26,908 nt of DNA from RZYP01 sp964386405. Lineage in GTDB: Bacteria; Bacillota; Negativicutes; Acidaminococcales; Acidaminococcaceae. A model generated the notes under the pieces. The model was not told where the DNA came from. It worked only from the letters and a program-made list of their open reading frames with translations, and did not search any database. Position 1 is the stretch's first letter. Every line of letters starts with the position of its first letter. Both the position numbers and the translations under genes were made by a program. Positions 7,585-14,983 of the stretch are shown in pieces. The stretch lies in NCBI GenBank assembly GCA_964386405.1, contig CAYLRW010000016.1:1-26908 (forward strand), written 5' to 3'.

Positions 7585-7612
7585 ATTATACCATCGCCTA
7601 AGCGATTTTTAA
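7585..7612 (-). promoter_or_regulatory. Candidate sigma-A promoter for the mutase operon
   Basis: On the minus strand there is a perfect TATAAT (7585-7590), preceded by TTAAAA (7607-7612, four of six matches to TTGACA) with a 16-base spacer. The -35 directly abuts the GC-rich hairpin that follows the CoA-transferase gene. Transcription would start near 7578, giving a leader of ~115 bases before the mutase ATG. Confidence 0.55.
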
Positions 7613-7645
7613 GGTGTGCCGCCGCGACCACCACGCCGGCACACC
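7613..7645 (-). terminator. GC-rich hairpin downstream of the CoA-transferase gene
   Basis: GGTGTGCCG (7613-7621) and CGGCACACC (7637-7645) form nine perfect pairs around a 15-base loop, 17 bases past the CoA-transferase stop. The following bases on the minus strand are TTAAAAATCG, not a U-tract, and double as the -35 region of the next promoter. A palindrome AACAAAATTTTGTT (7651-7664) also overlaps the stop codon. It is probably a partial or Rho-assisted terminator. Confidence 0.5.
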
Positions 7646-7662
7646 GTTAAAACAAAATTTTG

Positions 7663-9186
7663 TTATTTCTCCATAGTACCGGTTTTTACAAAGCGATCAT
7701 GGAAGGACAATGCTTCGGAAAGGATGTGCGGAGTTTGGCTGTTGCCGCATTCTTTGCATGCTCTTTCGAAGTAGTCTGTAAGAAGAGGTTGATATTTCGG
7801 GTTTGCAACCTTGTCAATGATAACAAGAGCGCGTTCTTTCGGCGAGAGACCACGAAGGTCAGCTACACCGCGTTCAGAAACGATAACATCAACATCATGT
7901 TCAGTATGATCAACATGAGAGCAGAAAGGAACTACAGAAGAAATTGCGCCGCCTTTTGCCAGGGAAGTAGTGAAGAATACGGTCAGGAAGCCGTTACGAG
8001 CATAGTCGCCGGAACCGCCGATACCGTTCATCAGTTTTGTGCCGGCAATATGAGTGGAGTTAACATTACCATAGATATCAACTTCGATAGCAGTGTTCAT
8101 AGCGATAACACCGATACGACGAGCTAGTTCTGGACTATTAGCAACTTCTTGCGGGCGAAGGACAATATATTTTTTGTATTTTTCAACATTAGCATAGAAT
8201 TTTTTGAGGCAGTCCGGAGATGGGCTCAAAGCTGTACCGGAACAAACGCGAAGTTTGCCTGCATCAATAAGATCGAACATACCGTCTTGAATAACTTCAG
8301 TGAAAACGGTCAAATCTTCGAAATCGGAGTTTACTAAGCCGTTGATTACAGCATTTGCAACGGAACCAACACCGGATTGCAATGGCAGTAAATTCTTTGG
8401 CAAACGGCGCTCTGCAACTTCTTGTTTGAAGAAAGCAACCAGGTTTTCACCCATAGCTTTAGCTTCGTCATCAATTGCGCCCAAAGAACGTGTTTTATCA
8501 GTAATATCGCATGGAACAACAGCAGCAACTTTGCAAAGGTCGCAAGGGATATAAGGGGTGCCAATGCGATCTTCTGGTTTAACAAGAGGAATTGGCAGAC
8601 GATTCGGAGGATCCAATGGAACATAGGAATCATGCATGCCTTCCAAAGCTTCTGGTTGAGTAACGTTTACTTCGATGATAACCTGTTTAGCACTTTGTAC
8701 CCAGGAAGAAGAGTTACCCATGGAAGTAGTAGGAACGATACCAATTTGGCCATTACCAAGATCTTTGATGATACAAGCTTCGATAATAGCAATATCAACA
8801 TCATGACGGCCAAACATGAAACCGTAACGAGCCATTTGAGCAACATGGCTCAAATGAAGGTCAGTGTATTTTACACTGCCGTTGTTGATAGCTTTACGCA
8901 AATCATTGTTTGTTTGGTAAGGCAGACGTCTAGCAACAACGCCAGCATTAGTCAAAACAGAGTCAATTTCTGGGCCTACGGAAGCACCAGTCCAGAGGTT
9001 GATTTTGAGAGGATCTGTTTTTGCCCTTTCAGCCAAAGCAAGAGGAACTGCTTTTGGATAGCCGGATGGTGTAAATCCGCTAACGCCAATGTTCATTCCG
9101 TCTTTGATGAGTGCAGCAGCTGCTTCAGCAGTAGTAACTTTAGCCATAGCTGCTTCGCAGTGCACGCGGGATTTAATGTCAATCAT
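7663..9186 (-). CDS. Succinate/propionyl-CoA (or acetyl-CoA) class I CoA-transferase
   Basis: This 507-residue protein belongs to the acetyl-CoA hydrolase/transferase (Cat1/ScpC/AarC) family of class I CoA-transferases. It most likely transfers CoA from propionyl-CoA to succinate, closing the propionate cycle without ATP cost. Evidence is full-family length, the N-terminal GVSGFTPSGYPKAVP, the catalytic-glutamate segment VFTEVIQDG (Glu297 by count), and the C-terminal NGIGGSGDYARNG and SERGVADLRGL. These are typical of succinyl-CoA:acetate and propionyl-CoA:succinate transferases. The ATG at 9184-9186 follows GGAGGAAGGTAAAC. Substrate choice between acetate and propionate cannot be read from sequence; linkage to mutase, epimerase and decarboxylase favours succinate/propionyl-CoA. 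Confidence 0.9.
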   Translation of the reverse strand: MIDIKSRVHCEAAMAKVTTAEAAAALIKDGMNIGVSGFTPSGYPKAVPLALAERAKTDPLKINLWTGASVGPEIDSVLTNAGVVARRLPYQTNNDLRKAINNGSVKYTDLHLSHVAQMARYGFMFGRHDVDIAIIEACIIKDLGNGQIGIVPTTSMGNSSSWVQSAKQVIIEVNVTQPEALEGMHDSYVPLDPPNRLPIPLVKPEDRIGTPYIPCDLCKVAAVVPCDITDKTRSLGAIDDEAKAMGENLVAFFKQEVAERRLPKNLLPLQSGVGSVANAVINGLVNSDFEDLTVFTEVIQDGMFDLIDAGKLRVCSGTALSPSPDCLKKFYANVEKYKKYIVLRPQEVANSPELARRIGVIAMNTAIEVDIYGNVNSTHIAGTKLMNGIGGSGDYARNGFLTVFFTTSLAKGGAISSVVPFCSHVDHTEHDVDVIVSERGVADLRGLSPKERALVIIDKVANPKYQPLLTDYFERACKECGNSQTPHILSEALSFHDRFVKTGTMEK

Positions 9187-9866
9187 GTTTACCTTCCTCC
9201 TTAATAATTGTGAAAATCTGGCTTTTAGCCTGCAAGAGGTATTCTTGCTAGTAAAAATTCACTTACTATTAACTAAAAAGTGCTGTAAAATGCTTGATTT
9301 CTTAGTTAAGAATAAGATTTTACCCATAAAAAAAGACACCCAGGAGTTTTGCCCATTCTTATCAATCCATATATTAAATCAATATTAATAACAAAACACA
9401 GCCAAGTGTAAGCTCACTGTCTTCCAGCTCGGTAAGAACCGGATTGCGAACCACATCAGAGAAAATGCAAATTTTCAATCAAGGGCTAACCCTTTTTTGT
9501 CCATTTGCCTCAATGCCAATGTTTCCAATATTTATCGTCTGTTCAATCTTCAGACTATGACCTTTTTTTATACTTACAGCATTTATATTTCGACATTTTC
9601 GAAAAAAATCCTTCTTTTTTTTCAAAAAATAAGAAAATTTAACCTAAAATTTCTAATAATCTTCTGATGATGCTGCCCTTCTTGGAAATATAGTTTTTCA
9701 ACAACACAATTGCCTACAATTTTCTTTTGTTAGTCAGCAGCCTCTTACTACAGAATACTCTAACATACTAGCAGTTAAACTGTAAACTTGCAAGCGTTTT
9801 CTTTACACTTTACACAAAATCTCCATATCGAAGTGCCGATATGGAGGTTTTGTAAATTGTATTTTT
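9187..9866. other. 680-bp AT-rich intergenic region between hydrogenase and propionate operons
   Basis: No convincing ORF is present on either strand. The part near 9187-9320 is presumably the CoA-transferase leader and holds two inverted repeats: TTCTTA-GT-TAAGAA (9299-9312) and TAGTAA / TTACTA (9249-9254 / 9263-9268). A more GC-rich island at about 9395-9470 contains CGGT-AAGA-ACCG (9430-9441). It is followed on the plus strand by AAGGG-CTAA-CCCTT plus T's (9481-9498), a weak terminator-like element. The far end carries the hydrogenase operon terminator. I could not place a good promoter for the CoA-transferase. Confidence 0.6.
9814..9853 (-). terminator. Intrinsic terminator of the hydrogenase operon
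   Basis: A 17-bp stem: 9814-9830 pairs with 9837-9853 around the loop AAGTGC, with one T-G wobble. The core is CTCCATATCG / CGATATGGAG and the outer part pairs ACAAAA with TTTTGT. On the minus strand the 3' arm ends ...GGAGATTTTGT, supplying the U-stretch. It starts 13 bases after the hydA stop codon, so it ends the ten-gene hydrogenase transcript. Confidence 0.75.
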
Positions 9867-11597
9867 TTATTGATTTCTTTTCTGCTGATTATACTTCGTA
9901 TGCAGTAAATGATGCGCTTTTTCACCTAACGGTTTGCCAAGCCACGTCGAATATAATTCGTTAATTTCAGGATTCTCGTGTGACTTACGCAGCGTGCAGG
10001 CTTCATCACAGGTAAAAAGAGCTTCCCGCCTTGCTCTGCGAATATCCGCATCAACAGGTACGGGCTGACCGCCGCCACCTATGCAGCCGCCGGGACAAGC
10101 CATTACTTCAATGAAATGGTATTCAGCCTGACCGGCTTTGACTTTTTCCATCATAGCTTTAGCCGATTTCAAAGTATGCACCACAGCGACTTTAACTTCA
10201 ACATCTCCAATCTTTAAAGCCGCTTCGCGAACTGTTTCCATGCCGCGTACTGCCTTATATTCGATCTGGCTGAGATTCTGGCCGGTAACAACATCAGCTA
10301 CTGTTCGAAGCGCTGCTTCCATCACGCCACCGGTTGTGCCGAAGATTACACCGGCACCTGTAGATTTACCCAAAGGAGAATCAAAATTTTCCTCCGGCAA
10401 AGCTGCAAAATCAAGGCCAAACTCGCGGATCATCCTGCCTAATTCTCTGGTTGTCAGCACAATATCAACATCCTGATAACCGGAAGAGTTCATTTCAGGT
10501 CTGGCCGCTTCTGCTTTTTTCGCCGTACAAGGCATAATTGATACCGAAACTATATCTTTTGCATCAAGACCAGCACGTTCGGCGTAATAAGTCTTAGCGA
10601 CCGCGCCAAACATTTGCTGTGGTGACTTAGCCGTAGAAAGATGAGGTAAAAGTTCCGGATACTTAAGTTCAATCATGTTGACCCAACCCGGGCTGCACGA
10701 AGTAATCATCGGCAGAACTCCGCCGTTAGTCAGCCGGTCGATAAATTCATGGCCTTCTTCCATTATAGTAAGGTCGGCTGAAAAATTGGTGTCAAAGACT
10801 TTATCAAAACCTAAACGGCGCAAAGCTGCAACCATCTTGCCCGTGACAATTTCTCCCACCGGAATGCCAAGTTCTTCACCGAGAGCAACACGTACGGAAG
10901 GAGCAGTCTGTACTACTACATGTTTAGATTTATCAGCCAAAGCCGCCCAGGCTTTGTCGGTATCATCTTTTTCGACAATTGCCGCCGTTGGGCAGACGCT
11001 GGCGCATTGTCCGCAATAAGTACAAGCCACTTTTTCCAGTCCTTGCTCAAAAGCCGTCGAAACAATCGTATGAAAGCCGCGTCCAGCAAAGCTATAAACA
11101 TCCATGCCCTGAATTTCAGAACAGGCACGAATACAGCGGCCGCAGAGAATACATTTTTCCTGATCGCGTACCAGCGAAGGGTTCCCGGCATCAATCGTAT
11201 GTGCCTTCATTTCGCCGCCGGCAAATCTTATTTTTCTCACGCCGAGTTCGGCAGCGATTGTCTGCAGTTCGCAATCCATACTCTTCTGGCAGGACAAACA
11301 ATCTTTTGGATGGTTGGCGAGCAAAAGTTCAACAATCAGTTTTCTCGCCTCACGAACCTTCGGTGTGTTAGTCTCAACAACCATGCCTTCCGCAACCGGA
11401 TATACACAAGAGGCTACCAGCGTTCTCGCTCCGGATGCTTCAACAACACAGAGGCGGCAAGCACCTTCGCGGGAAAGCTCAGGATGATAACAGAGTGTTG
11501 GAATATAAATACCAGCGGCTCGAGCGGCTTCAAGAACCGTAGAATTTTTCTTTGTCTGGACAGTTTGTCCGTTAATAGTCAGCGTTACCATATCCAT
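9867..11597 (-). CDS. hydA: [FeFe] hydrogenase catalytic subunit (HydA/HndD type)
   Basis: This 576-residue modular [FeFe] hydrogenase makes or uses H2 in a trimeric or tetrameric complex with the NuoF- and NuoE-like proteins of this operon, likely coupling ferredoxin and NADH by electron bifurcation. Domains in order: plant-type [2Fe-2S] (Cys36, 47, 50, 64), His-Cys3 cluster (His96, Cys100, 103, 109), two [4Fe-4S] clusters (Cys149-159 and 192-202), and the H-cluster domain. H-cluster motifs are TSCSPGW (299-305), MPCTAKKAE (355-363) and EVMACPGGCIGGGGQP (497-512). The second Cys of the usual TSCCPxW is Ser302. The ATG at 11595-11597 lies beyond the hydB stop; GTG 11604-11606, four bases from GGAGG, is an alternative start. 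A longer frame overlapping hydB has no family counterpart. Confidence 0.94.
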   Translation of the reverse strand: MDMVTLTINGQTVQTKKNSTVLEAARAAGIYIPTLCYHPELSREGACRLCVVEASGARTLVASCVYPVAEGMVVETNTPKVREARKLIVELLLANHPKDCLSCQKSMDCELQTIAAELGVRKIRFAGGEMKAHTIDAGNPSLVRDQEKCILCGRCIRACSEIQGMDVYSFAGRGFHTIVSTAFEQGLEKVACTYCGQCASVCPTAAIVEKDDTDKAWAALADKSKHVVVQTAPSVRVALGEELGIPVGEIVTGKMVAALRRLGFDKVFDTNFSADLTIMEEGHEFIDRLTNGGVLPMITSCSPGWVNMIELKYPELLPHLSTAKSPQQMFGAVAKTYYAERAGLDAKDIVSVSIMPCTAKKAEAARPEMNSSGYQDVDIVLTTRELGRMIREFGLDFAALPEENFDSPLGKSTGAGVIFGTTGGVMEAALRTVADVVTGQNLSQIEYKAVRGMETVREAALKIGDVEVKVAVVHTLKSAKAMMEKVKAGQAEYHFIEVMACPGGCIGGGGQPVPVDADIRRARREALFTCDEACTLRKSHENPEINELYSTWLGKPLGEKAHHLLHTKYNQQKRNQ

Positions 11598-11614
11598 TTT
11601 ATCCACGTCTCCTC

Positions 11615-13405
11615 CTAGCCTTTCGTAATCGCTTTGAATGGGCAGACAGACATACATGCGCCACATTTGATACAAACAGCGGTATCAATAACATGCTGCT
11701 GTTTTAAGCTGCCGCTGATTGCTTTGACCGGACAGGTTTTCGCACAGAGACCGCAGCCTTTACATTTATCAGTAATGGTATAAACAGCCATTTTTTCACA
11801 AACGCCGGCAGGACAGCGTTTTTCTTTGATATGAGCTTCATATTCATTACGAAAATATTTCAAAGTGCTGAGAACTGGGTTTGGAGCTGTTTGTCCTAAA
11901 CCACACAAAGCAGTTTCTTTAATGTTTTTCGCCATATTTTCCAGTAGTTCAATATCGCCTTCACGACCCTGGCCTTCGGTTATACGCGTCAGAATTTCGA
12001 GCATCCTTTTTGTTCCTTCGCGACAAGGCGTACATTTCCCACAGGACTCAGACTGCGTAAAGTTCAGGAAAAATTTAGCAACATCAACCATGCAGGTGTC
12101 TTCATCCATAACAACAAGGCCGCCGGAACCCATCATTGCTCCTACAGCAGTCAAGGAATCATAGTCAATCGGCAGGTCCAACAGTTCTTCCGGCAGACAG
12201 CCGCCAGACGGTCCGCCGATCTGCACAGCTTTAAACTTCTTGCCATTATTGATACCGCCGCCGATATCGTAAATAATTTCCCTCATTGTAATACCCATCG
12301 GCACCTCTGCCAAACCGGTATTATTAATTTTACCTGTCAGCGCAAAAACCTTCGTGCCTTTGGATTTTTCCGTACCAAACTGGCAATACCAGTCCGCTCC
12401 GTTAACGATAATCTGTGGTACGTTGGCAAAAGTTTCAACATTATTAATATTGGTAGGTTTACCCCAAAGACCCGAAACAGCTGGGAATGGTGGTCTTGGC
12501 CGTGGCATACCTCTCTTGCCTTCAATGGATGCCATAAGTGCAGTTTCTTCACCGCAAACAAAAGCACCGGCACCTTCCTTGATATGAATTTGGAAGTTAA
12601 ATCCGGAATTGAAGATATTTTCACCTAAGAAACCCATCGCCTCAGCTTGTTCTATTGCTACCTTCAGCCGTTTGATGGCGAGAGGATATTCTGCGCGTAC
12701 ATAGATATAGCCCTCATCAGCGCCAATTGCATAACCGCAGATAGCCATACCCTCCAATATTTTGTGCGGATCACCTTCCAAAACGCTGCGGTCCATAAAA
12801 GCACCAGGATCTCCTTCATCAGCATTGCAAATAACATATTTTTTGTCATTTACTGACTGCTTAGCAAATCCCCATTTCATCCCGGTCGGAAAACCGCCGC
12901 CGCCACGCCCTCTTAACCCAGACTTCTTGACCTCATCAACTACTTCATCAGCTGTCATCATAGTCAAGGCCTTACCTAAGCCTTCGTAACCGCCGACTGC
13001 TATATACTCTTCAATCTGTTCTGGGTTGATCGTGCCGCAATGAGCGAGAACTAAACGATGCTGCTTCTTGTAAAAGTTTATGTCAGAATAATTCGGTATC
13101 ATTTCGTGTGTCATTGGTTCGTGATACAGAAGGCGTTCTACCATACGTCCCTTTAAGAGATGTGATTCCACTATTTCCGGCACATCTTCCGCTGTCACGC
13201 GGGAATAAAAAGTTCCTTCAGGATAAACTATGACTAACGGACCATATTCGCAAAATCCATGACAGCCGGTTTCAACAACCATTACTTCATCAGCCAATCC
13301 CTTAGCCTTGATCTCTTTCTGAAAAGCCAGCTCTACTTCTTTAGACCCCGCCGATTTGCAGCCGGTACCCGCACAAATAAGCACGTGCGCTCTAATATGT
13401 TGCAT
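11615..13405 (-). CDS. hydB: NuoF-like flavoprotein subunit of bifurcating hydrogenase (HydB/HndC)
   Basis: This 596-residue NADH-binding, FMN-containing subunit exchanges electrons with NAD(H) and passes them to HydA. Order: N-terminal thioredoxin-like [2Fe-2S] domain (Cys11, 16, 48, 52), FMN site GRGGGGFPTG (166-175), NAD-binding segment GAGAFVCGEETALMASIEG, the [4Fe-4S] motif SESCGKCTPCREG, and a C-terminal 2x[4Fe-4S] ferredoxin (CKGCGLCAKTCP and CIKCGACMSVCP). This five-part layout is diagnostic of HydB/HndC rather than complex I NuoF, which lacks both end domains. The ATG at 13403-13405 is preceded by GGGAGG. The gene ends 17 bases before the hydA ATG, and the hydA ribosome site overlaps its stop. 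Confidence 0.95.
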   Translation of the reverse strand: MQHIRAHVLICAGTGCKSAGSKEVELAFQKEIKAKGLADEVMVVETGCHGFCEYGPLVIVYPEGTFYSRVTAEDVPEIVESHLLKGRMVERLLYHEPMTHEMIPNYSDINFYKKQHRLVLAHCGTINPEQIEEYIAVGGYEGLGKALTMMTADEVVDEVKKSGLRGRGGGGFPTGMKWGFAKQSVNDKKYVICNADEGDPGAFMDRSVLEGDPHKILEGMAICGYAIGADEGYIYVRAEYPLAIKRLKVAIEQAEAMGFLGENIFNSGFNFQIHIKEGAGAFVCGEETALMASIEGKRGMPRPRPPFPAVSGLWGKPTNINNVETFANVPQIIVNGADWYCQFGTEKSKGTKVFALTGKINNTGLAEVPMGITMREIIYDIGGGINNGKKFKAVQIGGPSGGCLPEELLDLPIDYDSLTAVGAMMGSGGLVVMDEDTCMVDVAKFFLNFTQSESCGKCTPCREGTKRMLEILTRITEGQGREGDIELLENMAKNIKETALCGLGQTAPNPVLSTLKYFRNEYEAHIKEKRCPAGVCEKMAVYTITDKCKGCGLCAKTCPVKAISGSLKQQHVIDTAVCIKCGACMSVCPFKAITKG

Positions 13406-13448
13406 TTTATTTTCCTCCCGTTATAGGTCTTTATTGGGTTTTTCAGCA

Positions 13449-13814
13449 TTACTGTTCGATTTTGGCAACAACCAAATCTTCAATAATATGTCCATTAACA
13501 ACATGGTCAGCTATAATCCTTTTAACGTCCTCAGGTTTCACATTGCCGTAAGTAATTCGCGGTTCACCAGGACGAACAACGTCCAACAGAACTTCTTTCT
13601 CACACATACCTATACAACCAGTCTGCTGCACCTGAACATCATTGAGCTTTCTTACCGCCAATTCGTCCAAGACTGCGGACATTACTTCCCTTGCGCCTGC
13701 AGCGATGCCACAGGTACCCATACCAATTATTATTTTAGTTCCTTGCTTTTGTCTGACTTTAATATCACTTTGTAATTTTGCACGCAAAGCTTTTAAATCT
13801 TCCAATGTTTTCAT
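13449..13814 (-). CDS. Thioredoxin-like [2Fe-2S] ferredoxin (HndB type)
   Basis: This 121-residue small ferredoxin of the HndB type is an accessory electron carrier in NAD(P)-linked [FeFe] hydrogenases. It has an N-terminal helix, then IIIGMGTCGIAAGAREV with Cys35, and QTGCIGMCEKEV with Cys67 and Cys71. Only three cysteines are present where NuoE-type domains use four (Cx4C...Cx3C); to my recollection this GTCGIAAGA pattern is common in HndB relatives. I chose ATG 13812-13814, seven bases from GGAGG, over GTG 13815-13817. The ATG shares one base with the upstream TGA (TGATG), implying translational coupling. It lies between the HATPase and hydB genes. Confidence 0.88.
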   Translation of the reverse strand: MKTLEDLKALRAKLQSDIKVRQKQGTKIIIGMGTCGIAAGAREVMSAVLDELAVRKLNDVQVQQTGCIGMCEKEVLLDVVRPGEPRITYGNVKPEDVKRIIADHVVNGHIIEDLVVAKIEQ

Positions 13815-14371
13815 CACGTTGCCTCCTGCTCATTTCTGACTTTGCTTAGCTCTTGCTTCAGATAGGCATCCAGCCAAAGATATACTTCGGGAAAGCTAAA
13901 ATCAATATCTTCGCCGAGTATTTCTTTTACAGCCAGTGAGTCGAACTCAAAACAACTTTTACCATATCTGTATCTTACAATAAATTGCAAATCCGGATTA
14001 GTGGCCAAAATCACTCGGATAGTAGCTCCCAAATCGCCTAAAGGAGGCCTGTCAAGGTGATCACGTAAAAATGCCGCTTCAATAGTAGTTCCGACACCTT
14101 CCTTGGATCTGACTGTCAGATGTCCACCGCTCTGTTCTGTCGACATCGCAATGAAAGGTATTCCTAAACCAATGTCACGCGTCAAGCGTGTTGTCACAAA
14201 GGGATCTCGTATTTTTTGCAATAATTCAGCATTCATGCCTTTGCCGTCATCGCAAATGCGAAAAACGAAATATCCTCCCTCATCTTCATTAACATCCAAA
14301 AAAACCTTCTTCGCTGAGGCAGCAATGGAATTTTGTATTAAATCAAGAATGTGAAGTGCTATTTCGCGCAT
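13814..14371 (-). CDS. HATPase (GHKL) domain protein of the hydrogenase operon
   Basis: This 185-residue protein has a Bergerat ATP-binding fold. The N-box is LIQNSIAASA (Asn14), the G1 box DDGKGM (41-46) and the G2 box GLGIPF (68-73). It has no histidine-phosphorylation domain, receiver or membrane segment, so it is not a full sensor kinase. The C-terminal ~90 residues match nothing I recognise. Similar stand-alone ATPases sit between NuoE- and HndB-like genes in many clostridial and Negativicutes hydrogenase operons (family knowledge). The role could be regulation by protein phosphorylation or partner switching. It starts three bases after the hydC stop with no clear ribosome site, so translation is probably coupled. 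Confidence 0.85.
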   Translation of the reverse strand: MREIALHILDLIQNSIAASAKKVFLDVNEDEGGYFVFRICDDGKGMNAELLQKIRDPFVTTRLTRDIGLGIPFIAMSTEQSGGHLTVRSKEGVGTTIEAAFLRDHLDRPPLGDLGATIRVILATNPDLQFIVRYRYGKSCFEFDSLAVKEILGEDIDFSFPEVYLWLDAYLKQELSKVRNEQEAT

Positions 14372-14374
14372 GAT

Positions 14375-14866
14375 TTATTTATATCTGTCCAAAATAGCCG
14401 ACAGCTTTTCTGTAGTCAAACGTCCGTGTGTATCTTCATTAATCTGCATGACTGGAGCCAAACCGCAGGCACCGACGCAGGCAATCGTTTCCAAAGTGAA
14501 GCGCAAATCCTCAGTAGTATGACCGGCCTTGATGCCTAATTGTTTTTCGACAGCCTGCAAAATTACCTTGCCGCCGCGAACGTGACAAGCTGTACCCTGG
14601 CAAACCCTAATGATATTTCTGCCGCGCGGATTGAGATGAAATTGAGAATAAAAGGTAACCAAGCCATAAATCTGGCTAATAGGAATAATCATCTTTTCTG
14701 CGACATACTCTAAAACATCTTTCGGCAAATAATTATAAAGAGCTTGTATTTCTTGTAAAACAGGAATTAAAGCCCCCTTCTTTCCTTCATACCTTGCGAG
14801 TATTTCATCAATTTGTTTTTTTTCTTTGTTTTCGCCGCCACAGCAACAAGTGTTTTCTAAATTCAT
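14375..14866 (-). CDS. hydC: NuoE-like [2Fe-2S] subunit of bifurcating hydrogenase (HydC/HndA)
   Basis: This 163-residue NuoE-family protein belongs to the HydABC complex. The N-terminal helical bundle (about 20-80) includes IPVLQEIQALYNYLP and VTFYSQFHLNPRG. The thioredoxin-like domain ligates one [2Fe-2S] through Cys89, Cys94, Cys130 and Cys134 (CQGTAC and CVGAC). A longer frame reaches 14962, but its extra 32 residues are not family-like and ATG 14864-14866 (MNLENT) has an AAGGAAGAG site, so I use the shorter form, which has normal length. Three consecutive cysteines at residues 7-9 (TCCCGG) are unusual. A 117-base spacer with an A/T-rich stretch separates it from the PHP gene, so an internal promoter is possible. 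Confidence 0.93.
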   Translation of the reverse strand: MNLENTCCCGGENKEKKQIDEILARYEGKKGALIPVLQEIQALYNYLPKDVLEYVAEKMIIPISQIYGLVTFYSQFHLNPRGRNIIRVCQGTACHVRGGKVILQAVEKQLGIKAGHTTEDLRFTLETIACVGACGLAPVMQINEDTHGRLTTEKLSAILDRYK

Positions 14867-14983
14867 TCTTGATCTCTTCCTTTCATGGCTTAGTAACGAG
14901 AACTCTGTTTTCAAAAACTGCAAAATATAATAATGCAATGTTCTTTCAATATAGAACATCACAGAAATTTCGTTGTTTTACAC

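Noticed and set aside
11598..11675. 26-residue N-terminal extension of HydA overlapping hydB
   Set aside because: It starts inside the hydB ferredoxin codons and bears no similarity to the [2Fe-2S] domain that begins after MDMV. The start at 11597 or the nearby GTG is better.
14867..14962. 32-residue N-terminal extension of the NuoE-like protein
   Set aside because: It is not family-like, and the 163-residue form has normal length and its own ribosome site.
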